Shown one piece after another: positions 1 to 5,188 of a stretch of DNA of 10,289 nt. The DNA lies in the NCBI GenBank assembly GCA_964507035.1, contig CAZDOQ010000055.1, positions 1-10,289 of the forward strand. Reading direction: 5' to 3'. Made by a program: the position numbers and the translations under genes. Source of the DNA: Pseudolachnospira sp964507035 (lineage in GTDB: Bacteria > Bacillota > Clostridia > Lachnospirales > Lachnospiraceae). The notes beneath the pieces were generated by a model, which searched no databases, had not been told where the DNA came from, and saw only the letters and a list, made by a program, of their open reading frames with translations. The stretch's first letter is position 1. Each line of letters starts with the position of its first letter.

Positions 1-25
1 TGGTACTTTTGGAAGACATATCCAT
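1..25 (-). CDS. possible 5' end of a further gene downstream of larB (partial)
   Basis: Reading leftwards, an ATG at 25 opens a frame that stays open to the window edge (first residues MDMSSKST). A stop codon lies in the same frame shortly upstream, so no much earlier start exists. No convincing Shine-Dalgarno sequence precedes it; a GGGAG lies about 30 bases upstream, too far to be certain. The gap from the larB stop is about 105 bases with no obvious T-run terminator, so co-transcription with larB is possible. larC often neighbours larB, and this could be its start, but eight residues cannot identify a family. Low confidence that this is a gene start at all. Confidence 0.3.
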
Positions 26-63
26 CTTTTTATTGCAATTCGCGGAAACTCAAGCTTTTTCTC

Positions 64-93
64 CCGTTTTCCGCCTGTTCCCGCCGTTTTCCG
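64..93. repeat. tandem-spaced direct repeat between larB and the window edge
   Basis: The ten-base word CGGAAAACGG (minus strand) occurs at 93-84 and again at 73-64, a 20-base centre-to-centre distance. A looser third copy (GAAAACCGG) lies near 126-118, and a CCGGTTCCGG palindrome overlaps one end. The 20-base period would put copies on roughly the same helix face, as for a protein binding site before the next gene. It could equally be a chance feature of GC-rich spacer. No function is assigned. Confidence 0.35.
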
Positions 94-131
94 GTTCCGG
101 GCCACTCTGCGGCGCGTCCGGTTTTCTCAAA

Positions 132-887
132 CTATTTGGCTCCGATATGGTTGATCATACTGGCCAGATATCCAGCCCCAAACCCGTTGTCTATGTTCAC
201 CACGCTGACGCCGCTGGCGCAGGAGTTGAGCATGGACAGGAGGGCCGCCAGTCCGCCAAAGGAGGCGCCGTAGCCCACGCTGGTGGGCACCGCAATCACC
301 GGGCAGTCCGCCAGCCCGCCAATGACGCTGGCCAGAGCGCCTTCCATGCCGGCAATGGCCACAATGGCCCGGGCGCTCATCATGTCCTCCGCATGGGACA
401 GGAGCCGGTGCAGCCCCGCCACCCCCACGTCGTACAGTCGCACCACCTGGTTGCCCAGGGCCTCCGCCGTCAGAGCTGCCTCCTCCGCCACCGGCATGTC
501 GCTGGTGCCGCCGGTGGCAATGACAATCTTGCCGCAGCCGTCCGGCTCCGGCATCTCCCCGGCGATCCCCACCCGGCCCATTTCATGGTATTCCAGGTGG
601 ATTCTCTCCCTCACATAGTCCGCAGCCTCCCGGCTCATCCGGGTGATCAGCACAGTCTTCTGGCCGTTCGCCAGCATTCGGGAGGCAATCTCACAGATCT
701 GCTCTTTGGTCTTGCCTCCTCCATAGATCACCTCGGCAATACCCTGGCGCAGGGCCCGGTGCCGGTCCACCTTGGCAAAGCCCATCTCCTCATAAGGAGC
801 CATCTTCATTTTCAGCATAGCATCCTCCACAGACAGGCTACCTGCTGCCACTTGACTCAGCAGGATGCGCATTTCTTTTTGTTCCAT
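132..887 (-). CDS. larB: LarB, nickel-pincer cofactor biosynthesis carboxylase
   Basis: LarB takes nicotinic acid adenine dinucleotide, carboxylates C5 of the pyridinium ring with CO2 and cleaves the phosphoanhydride. The product is the biscarboxylate mononucleotide that LarE (sulfur) and LarC (nickel) turn into the cofactor of LarA-type racemases; it is cytoplasmic. The 251-residue protein has the usual family length. It shows the N-terminal FAKVDRHRALRQG stretch (37-49), GGTSDMPVAEEA (126-137), the PurE-like AGMEGALASVIGGL (179-192), PTSVGYGASFGGLAALL (201-217) and the C-terminal NIDNGFGAGY (231-240). The frame is open further upstream to 1007, but that would overlap the preceding gene. ATG 887 is where LarB homology begins, and an AAGGAG lies 11 bases before it. 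It starts 28 bases after the reductase stop, so the two are one transcript. Identity is secure. larA, larC and larE are not visible here. Confidence 0.95.
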   Translation of the reverse strand: MEQKEMRILLSQVAAGSLSVEDAMLKMKMAPYEEMGFAKVDRHRALRQGIAEVIYGGGKTKEQICEIASRMLANGQKTVLITRMSREAADYVRERIHLEYHEMGRVGIAGEMPEPDGCGKIVIATGGTSDMPVAEEAALTAEALGNQVVRLYDVGVAGLHRLLSHAEDMMSARAIVAIAGMEGALASVIGGLADCPVIAVPTSVGYGASFGGLAALLSMLNSCASGVSVVNIDNGFGAGYLASMINHIGAK

Positions 888-915
888 GGCATTGTAAGCT
901 CCTTCCGCCCTTCTG

Positions 916-2031
916 TCAGTCTTCCAAGGCTCCCGCCACATCCTGGAGCAGCTGGATAATGGGAAGATGCTGCGTGCAGATGTTCTCACAGGTACCGCAG
1001 GCCACACAATCCGACGCCTTTCCGTGTGTCAGGCTGATGTTGGCGTAATACGCCCGCTGGGCCCATGGCTTTTCATGGTGATCCTTTTTCTCCGCATTGT
1101 ACAGGGCAAAATAACTGGGGATGGCAATCTGCTGGGGACACCCGTCCAGGCAATAGCCGCAGGCGGTACAGGGGATGACCACGGTCTTCCGGATCTCTTC
1201 CACCGCCTGGCGGATGGCCTCCTGCTCTTCCGGGGAAAGGGGCTCCGGGTGCTCCAATACCTGCAGATTCTCCTCCATCTGTTCCAGCGTGGACATACCG
1301 CTTAACACCACCTCCACCTGGTCCAATCCGGCGGCAAACCGAAGCGCCCAGGCCGCCGGGGACCAATCCGGACGGCAGTCCCTAAGGATCTGCGCCGCCG
1401 CCTCCGGAGGCTGCGCCAGATTTCCGCCCTTTACCGGCTCCATGACCACCACCGGCTTGTGGTGGCGGACCGCCGTCTCATAGCACAGCCGGGACTGGAT
1501 GCCCGCGTCCTCCCAGTCCAGATAGTTGATCTGCAGCTGCACAAAATCCACCTCCGGATGCTCCGTCAAAATCCGGTCCAGAACCTCCGCCGTATCATGG
1601 AAGGAAAACCCGATCTGTCTGGCCAGCCCTTTCTCCTTCAGACCCTTGAGGAAGGAAAAGCAGTCATACTGCAGGGCCTGTTGATAGTGGGAGACACCCA
1701 GATCATGAAGCAGGTAATAGTCAAAATAGGTGACGCCGCATTTCTCCAGCTGTTCCCGGAAAATCCGCTCCACGTCCTCCTGGCATTTCAGAGAGACCAC
1801 CGGCAGCTTGTCCGCCAGGGTGAAGCGGTCCCGGGAATACCGGTCCACCAGAATCTCCTTGACCACCCGCTCACTCTGAAAGTGATGGTACATGTACGCC
1901 GTATCAAAATAGTTCCCACCGCTCATGAGGAAACGGTCCACCATCCGGCATGCCTGCTCCCGGTCCACGCTCTCCGGCCTGTCCGGGTCCAAAAGAGGCA
2001 GGCGCATGCAGCCAAAACCCAATTTTCCCAT
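916..2031 (-). CDS. aldo/keto reductase with C-terminal 2x[4Fe-4S] ferredoxin domain
   Basis: The 371-residue protein joins an aldo/keto reductase (AKR) barrel (about 1-270) to a ferredoxin-like tail, matching the COG1453-type predicted oxidoreductases. The AKR catalytic residues are visible: D43 and Y48 in YFDTAYMY, K75 in LADK and H109 in LLHD. Two cysteine clusters of CxxCxxCxxxC form lie at C288/C291/C294/C298 and C342/C345/C348/C352 and should hold two [4Fe-4S] clusters, so electrons probably come from or go to ferredoxin-like partners. The substrate is unknown. It is cytoplasmic, with no signal peptide. The start is well fixed: AGGAGG lies six bases before ATG 2031, and the protein opens with the family's MGKLGFGCMRLPLL. 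It has its own promoter and runs into larB after 28 bases. The operon suggests, but does not prove, a link to a LarA-type substrate or a 2-hydroxyacid/sugar pathway. Confidence 0.9.
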   Translation of the reverse strand: MGKLGFGCMRLPLLDPDRPESVDREQACRMVDRFLMSGGNYFDTAYMYHHFQSERVVKEILVDRYSRDRFTLADKLPVVSLKCQEDVERIFREQLEKCGVTYFDYYLLHDLGVSHYQQALQYDCFSFLKGLKEKGLARQIGFSFHDTAEVLDRILTEHPEVDFVQLQINYLDWEDAGIQSRLCYETAVRHHKPVVVMEPVKGGNLAQPPEAAAQILRDCRPDWSPAAWALRFAAGLDQVEVVLSGMSTLEQMEENLQVLEHPEPLSPEEQEAIRQAVEEIRKTVVIPCTACGYCLDGCPQQIAIPSYFALYNAEKKDHHEKPWAQRAYYANISLTHGKASDCVACGTCENICTQHLPIIQLLQDVAGALED

Positions 2032-2069
2032 CTTGCACCTCCTGGTTCCAACCTTTGATCTACTTCCCT

Positions 2070-2100
2070 ATTATAGCATCTGGCCCCCGGGCGCCGTCAA
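2070..2100 (-). promoter_or_regulatory. sigma-A promoter for the reductase-larB operon
   Basis: A perfect -10 TATAAT at 2075-2070 is preceded by TGC, giving an extended -10 (TGCTATAAT). A -35 TTGACG at 2100-2095 matches five of six consensus bases. The spacer is 19 bases, longer than the ideal 17, and very GC-rich; the extended -10 probably compensates. Transcription should begin near 2063, leaving a leader of about 30 bases before ATG 2031. A long GC-rich spacer is also seen in promoters that need an activator or are regulated by DNA twist. Confidence 0.7.
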
Positions 2101-2123
2101 GTGGCTGTTAGGCGAGAACGGCG

Positions 2124-2159
2124 GACAGCTGATAGGCCGCTTCTGTTCCCTAAGCTGTC
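2124..2159 (-). other. inverted repeat overlapping the leuA-araC stop codon
   Basis: GACAGCT at 2159-2153 pairs with AGCTGTC at 2130-2124, and TAGG/CCTA extends the stem inward with a two-base bulge and a 12-base loop. The stem includes the TAG stop codon of the upstream gene. No T-run follows, so it is not a standard intrinsic terminator. It could be a transcript 3'-end or processing structure, or a protein site just upstream of the reductase promoter. Function is not assigned. Confidence 0.4.
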
Positions 2160-4189
2160 GCTTTCCCGGCCCGCTCTCCCCGAAACTGGACCGGGGTTTT
2201 TCCGTACCGCTGCTTGAACCGGCGACTGAAATGTTCCACGCTAGGATATCCCACCTGTTCCGCAATCTCCTCCACGGTTCTCTCCTTCTCCGCCAGCAGG
2301 GCGCAGGCCTTCTCCATTTTGATCTCTGTGAGGATCTCCACAAAGGTGCTGCCCGCCCGCTCCTTGATGTATTTGGAAAGATAGGGCTGAGAGAGATGAA
2401 ACTGTCCGGCCAGTTCCGCCAGAGTCACCGTGGAGAAATGCTCCTGGATATAGGCAAACATCTCCCGAAACCGGGGGTCTGTCTCCCGGGCTTCCTGGAG
2501 TGCCTCCGCCTGGGAAGAGGCTTGCCGCTCCTTCTCCTCTTCCAGAATCCGGTTTACCGCCACCGACAGGGCGTTTATGGACGCCCTGAGAATGTCCTCA
2601 TGGATTCCCACGCCCCAGTAGGTCTTCTCACGGAAACGGAGAGCCACATAGGCAGCGGCCTGGGAGGAGGAACCCTGGGAGAGGGCGTGGACCTCATAGA
2701 CCGTCAGTTCATAGTCCAGCTGGAAGAATTGCTGCAGTGCCTGACTCACCGCGTCCAGCCGGCCGTTTCCGGCCCCTTCCACCTCCCGTATGCCCTGGGG
2801 CAGGCGCAGCTTCAGGGTGGTTTCCATGCCATCTGTCTGGCGGAAGTGGCACTCTTCCACCTGGAACAGGTTGCCGCCGGCCATATATTTTTCCGCAAAA
2901 ATACGGTAGACCTGCTGGGGAGACAACTCCTGGTGGGCCTGATCAGACACGTGCTTAACAGTATAGCCCACTTCCTCTTTCATTCGCTCCGGCAGTTCCA
3001 GGCCAAAGTTCTGCTTCAAAATGAAGCTGACCCCACCCTTGCCGGACTGGCTGTTGATCCGGATTACATCCGAGTCGTAGGTCTTGCCCACATCCTGAGG
3101 ATCAATGGGAAGATAGGGCACCTCCCAGTAGGGACACTGCTTCTCCTCCCGCCATTTCATACCCTTGGCAATGGCGTCCTGATGGGAGCCGGAGAAGGCG
3201 GTGAACACCAGCTTACCCGCGTAGGGCTGCCGGGGAGAGACGGTCATGCCGGTAAGCCGCTCATAGGTCTCGCAGATATGGGGCATGTTGCTAAAATCAA
3301 GCTTTGGATCCACCCCCTGGGAAAACAGGTTCATGCCCAGAGTGATCAGATCCACGTTGCCGGTCCGCTCCCCGTTTCCAAACAGAGTTCCCTCTACCCG
3401 GTCGGCTCCCGCCAGCACCCCCATCTCGGCGGTGGCCACGGCGCAGCCCCGGTCGTTGTGGGGATGGATGGAGAGGATCACTGACTCCCGATTGTGGAGA
3501 TGCCGGCAAATGTACTCCACCTGGGAGGCAAACACGTGGGGCATGGCGTTCTCCACGGTAGTGGGAATATTCAGAATCATCTTCCGGTCGGAGGTAGGCT
3601 GCCACACGTCCAGCACCGCATTGCACACCTCCACAGCGTAGTCCACCTCAGTGCCGGAAAAGCTCTCCGGCGAATACTCAAAGGAGAAGTGGCCGCTGGT
3701 CTGCTCCGCCAGTTCCTGGAGCAGCCGGGACCCGTCCACCGCCAGCTGCTTCACTTCCTTCCGGCTCTTGCGGAACACCTGCTCCCGCTGGGCCAGGGAT
3801 GTGGAATTGTACAGGTGGATGATGGCATGGGGAACCCCCTGGACCGCCTCAAAGGTTTTCCGGATAATATGCTCCCGGGCCTGGGTCAGCACCTGGATGG
3901 TGACGCCCTCCGGAATCCGGTTCTCCTCGATCAGCGTCCGCAGGAACCGGTATTCCGTCTCCGAGGCGGCGGGAAAGCCCACCTCAATCTCCCGGAATCC
4001 CATTTCCACCAGGAGCTGGAAGAATTCCAGCTTGGCCTCCAAACCCATGGGCTCCACCAAAGCCTGGTTTCCGTCCCGCAGGTCCACGCTGCACCAGACC
4101 GGCGCCTGGTCTAGGGAATCCTTTTTGGCCCAGTCCCAGGTGACGGTAGGCGGCAGAAAATACTGTTTCCGGTACTTTTGGTAGTTCAT
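2150..4189 (-). CDS. leuA: 2-isopropylmalate synthase fused to a C-terminal AraC-type HTH domain
   Basis: The N-terminal part is a complete LeuA, which condenses acetyl-CoA with 2-ketoisovalerate in the first committed step of leucine synthesis. The TIM barrel (about 30-310) carries DLRDGNQ (36-42, metal ligand D39), HPHNDRG (242-248, ligands H242/H244) and GNGERTGNVDL (271-281, N278). The accessory region follows, then a full leucine-binding regulatory domain (about 440-548, with GNGRLDAVSQAL and ILRASINALSVAVNR). LeuA proteins normally end near here, at roughly 550 residues. A charged linker (549-575) leads instead into about 100 residues with a complete AraC/XylS DNA-binding domain. The first helix-turn-helix is around 588-613 (LAELAGQFHLSQPYLSKYI) and the second around 637-670 (EEIAEQVGYPSVEHFSRRF), ending in the typical FKQRYGKTPVQFR. 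The frame is continuous. AGGAGG lies eight bases before ATG 4189. A leucine T-box precedes the gene. No leuBCD or ilv gene is nearby. The domains are certain; a combined enzyme and regulator role is inference. Confidence 0.93.
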   Translation of the reverse strand: MNYQKYRKQYFLPPTVTWDWAKKDSLDQAPVWCSVDLRDGNQALVEPMGLEAKLEFFQLLVEMGFREIEVGFPAASETEYRFLRTLIEENRIPEGVTIQVLTQAREHIIRKTFEAVQGVPHAIIHLYNSTSLAQREQVFRKSRKEVKQLAVDGSRLLQELAEQTSGHFSFEYSPESFSGTEVDYAVEVCNAVLDVWQPTSDRKMILNIPTTVENAMPHVFASQVEYICRHLHNRESVILSIHPHNDRGCAVATAEMGVLAGADRVEGTLFGNGERTGNVDLITLGMNLFSQGVDPKLDFSNMPHICETYERLTGMTVSPRQPYAGKLVFTAFSGSHQDAIAKGMKWREEKQCPYWEVPYLPIDPQDVGKTYDSDVIRINSQSGKGGVSFILKQNFGLELPERMKEEVGYTVKHVSDQAHQELSPQQVYRIFAEKYMAGGNLFQVEECHFRQTDGMETTLKLRLPQGIREVEGAGNGRLDAVSQALQQFFQLDYELTVYEVHALSQGSSSQAAAYVALRFREKTYWGVGIHEDILRASINALSVAVNRILEEEKERQASSQAEALQEARETDPRFREMFAYIQEHFSTVTLAELAGQFHLSQPYLSKYIKERAGSTFVEILTEIKMEKACALLAEKERTVEEIAEQVGYPSVEHFSRRFKQRYGKTPVQFRGERAGKATA

Positions 4190-4284
4190 GTTTCATTCCT
4201 CCTACTTCAGAATGTCCGGCTGCCAGGATGCGGAAATGGCCGTCCTGTTTGCAACAGGGGGCAAAATCGGATCCCCGCGGAGTG

Positions 4285-4327
4285 TTTTTTATTTCATGGA
4301 AAACTTTGTTTCCCATGAAATAAAAAA
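4285..4327 (-). repeat. 20-bp near-perfect hairpin in the leuA leader, just after the T-box terminator
   Basis: Bases 4327-4308 and 4304-4285 (minus strand) form a 20-base inverted repeat around a three-base loop (AAA). The single mismatch becomes a G-U pair in RNA. Six T at 4327-4322 are both the T-tract of the T-box terminator and the outer end of this stem, which closes with six A at 4290-4285. In either direction the stem is followed by A rather than T, so it is not an intrinsic terminator itself. It would form only in transcripts that have read through the T-box. The remaining leader to ATG 4189 holds only a small CCTGTT/AACAGG hairpin (4258-4244) and the ribosome binding site. Confidence 0.75.
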
Positions 4328-4358
4328 TCGCCTCCGCAGCCAGTTGGCTGTAGAGACG
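4322..4358 (-). terminator. T-box intrinsic terminator
   Basis: CGTCTC at 4358-4353 pairs with GAGGCG at 4334-4329 (one U-G pair), and the inner CAGCC/GGCTG at 4350-4346 and 4341-4337 closes an AACT loop. ATTTTTT follows directly. The 5' arm (CTCTAC, 4355-4350) also pairs with GTAGAG at 4386-4381 in the antiterminator, so the two structures exclude each other, as expected for a transcriptional T-box. Confidence 0.88.
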
Positions 4359-4600
4359 AAAGACTCCTCCCGCGGTACCACTCTACTTCATGAATTCATT
4401 CATGCCCTCGCCGGATACTTGGTTGCCCGTCATATCCTGTCCCGGTAACGGTGGACATCCGGCACGGCCTACTGGGACATTCCCTCCTTCAGCCGGCAAC
4501 TCCGAGGCCAGTTCGCCGCATTGCTTCCGCTGCCTCGCATCACCCGGCAGCTTTCTGTTCTCCACGTTGCGGTTACTACTCCTCTTCCTCGCTTTGCTAT
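4322..4600 (-). promoter_or_regulatory. T-box leader, leucine-specific (specifier CUG)
   Basis: This leader binds tRNA-Leu and lets transcription continue when the tRNA is uncharged. The hallmark T-box AGAGTGGTACCGCGGG begins at 4383; its UGGU (4380-4377) pairs with an ACCA tRNA end, which fits the A discriminator of tRNA-Leu. Stem I is recognisable: the distal arm GCTGCC/GGCAGC encloses GGGTGATGCGA, the CCGCA/TGCGG helix lies below it, and then comes the specifier loop with AGTAGTAA on the 5' side opposite CGAACUGG on the 3' side. The codon in the usual position of that loop is CUG at 4511-4509, encoding leucine and matching the downstream leuA. Stems between (GGGAATGTCCC; CCGGAT/ATCCGG) fit the stem II/III region. 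Specifier assignment rests on hand folding. Confidence 0.9.
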
Positions 4601-4602
4601 CT

Positions 4603-4631
4603 ACCATAACACAAAACCGGCCGGATTTCCA
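4603..4631 (-). promoter_or_regulatory. candidate promoter for the T-box-leuA transcript
   Basis: TGGAAA at 4631-4626 and TATGGT at 4608-4603, separated by 17 bases, each match four of six consensus bases. Transcription would start near 4596, just at the base of T-box Stem I, and this position is the main support. A weak, possibly activator-dependent promoter is plausible. Nothing stronger is seen between the cold-shock terminator and the T-box. Confidence 0.5.
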
Positions 4632-4747
4632 TGAGAAAAATTAATGATTTGCCGTCTCCGGATTGATCATTTTTATGCTGCCGGCAGTACCTGGTCCACC
4701 AAAAACTCCGAACGGCGGTGCGCAGAGGGTATCCCCAGCCGCCTATA

Positions 4748-4777
4748 GATCCGGCTGGACATCCTGGATCCGGACAT
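4748..4777. repeat. overlapping direct repeats upstream of the leuA promoter
   Basis: In plus-strand reading GATCCGG occurs at 4748-4754 and 4767-4773 (19 bases apart) and GGACAT at 4757-4762 and 4772-4777 (15 bases apart). AraC-family proteins often bind direct repeats about two helical turns apart, so this is a possible site for the AraC domain of the fused LeuA. It lies over 100 bases upstream of the promoter and may be chance. The rest of 4632-4747 holds nothing I can name. Confidence 0.22.
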
Positions 4778-4812
4778 ACAAAAGGCGGAACTCCGGTTGC
4801 CGGGATTCCGCC
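4778..4812 (-). terminator. intrinsic terminator of the cold-shock gene
   Basis: Two 13-base arms at 4812-4800 and 4796-4784 pair around a three-base loop, with one U-G pair and one mismatch, and TTTTGT follows. It lies about 65 bases after the csp stop codon and isolates that gene from the leuA leader. A second smaller stem (AGTGC/GCACT with GGAAG/CTTCC inside) lies between the stop and this terminator. Confidence 0.8.
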
Positions 4813-4878
4813 TGCGGGGATCTCTTTTGTCAGTGCGGAAGCCCCTTCCTCCTGCACTCAGGCCTCTCACCAGCTTTT

Positions 4879-5091
4879 TTATGCCGGGCAAACATTGGCC
4901 GCACGCAGCTTCTGGCTGTTCTTCGGGTCCGGTTCAATATCGAACGTAACCTTCTGTCCCTCTGCCAGAGTCTTGAATCCATCTACCATGATGGCGGAAA
5001 AATGAACGAAGATATCGTCCCCGCCCTCGTCGTTGGAGATGAATCCATACCCTTTTTCCGGGTTGAACCATTTCACGGTACCGCTGTACAT
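4879..5091 (-). CDS. cspA: cold-shock domain protein (CspA family)
   Basis: A 70-residue single cold-shock domain that binds single-stranded RNA and DNA and melts RNA structure, in the cytoplasm. It shows the opening SGTVKWFNPEKGYGFI (3-18) with the RNP1 motif KGYGFI, RNP2 as DIFVHFSAI (26-34), and the later GQKVTFDIE. It is a little longer than the usual 66 residues, with a C-terminal LRAANVCPA. GGAGG lies seven bases before ATG 5091 in a purine-rich leader. The gene stands alone: a terminator-like hairpin lies upstream and a terminator downstream. The family is certain; which Csp paralogue this is cannot be decided here. Confidence 0.96.
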   Translation of the reverse strand: MYSGTVKWFNPEKGYGFISNDEGGDDIFVHFSAIMVDGFKTLAEGQKVTFDIEPDPKNSQKLRAANVCPA

Positions 5092-5123
5092 TGTGACTCC
5101 TCCTCTCTTCTCTCAGTCTCTTC

Positions 5124-5188
5124 AAAAAAATTTCACATACTCTTGTAACCCATCTGACGTGCAAATGACTTACAATAGCATGTGAAAT
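5124..5188 (-). terminator. long inverted repeat plus T-run: likely terminator of the methyltransferase gene
   Basis: Nineteen-base arms at 5188-5170 and 5148-5130 match at 17 positions. The 21-base middle carries a further CATTTG/CAGATG pairing around CACGT. Seven T (5130-5124) follow the stem, as in an intrinsic terminator. The first arm begins at the methyltransferase TGA stop codon itself. The cold-shock start is only 33 bases beyond the T-run, so the cold-shock promoter must lie within or upstream of this repeat. It may therefore also act as a protein site or leader structure. Confidence 0.65.
5172..5180 (-). promoter_or_regulatory. possible extended -10 promoter for the cold-shock gene
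   Basis: TGCTATTGT (minus strand) fits an extended -10. No good -35 is found 17 bases upstream. A start near 5165 would give a leader of about 75 bases and would drop the first arm of the inverted repeat, so the hairpin would not form in the cold-shock gene's own mRNA. Tentative. Confidence 0.3.

Noticed and set aside
9..959. 316-codon open frame on the plus strand
   Set aside because: It is antisense to larB, with His/Gly/Gln-rich composition typical of a shadow frame and no recognisable domain.
888..1007. upstream 40-codon extension of larB
   Set aside because: It overlaps the reductase coding end and does not resemble LarB; homology and an AAGGAG site support ATG 887.
1925..3484. 519-codon open frame on the plus strand
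   Set aside because: It lies antisense to the reductase and leuA coding sequence, has no family features and is rich in His/Leu/Gly as expected for the reverse frame of GC-rich coding DNA.
4285..4327. hairpin as an intrinsic terminator
   Set aside because: In both directions the stem is followed by A-rich, not T-rich, sequence.
4383..4607. 74-codon minus-strand frame in the leuA leader
   Set aside because: It coincides with the T-box RNA, which explains the sequence, and has no protein features.
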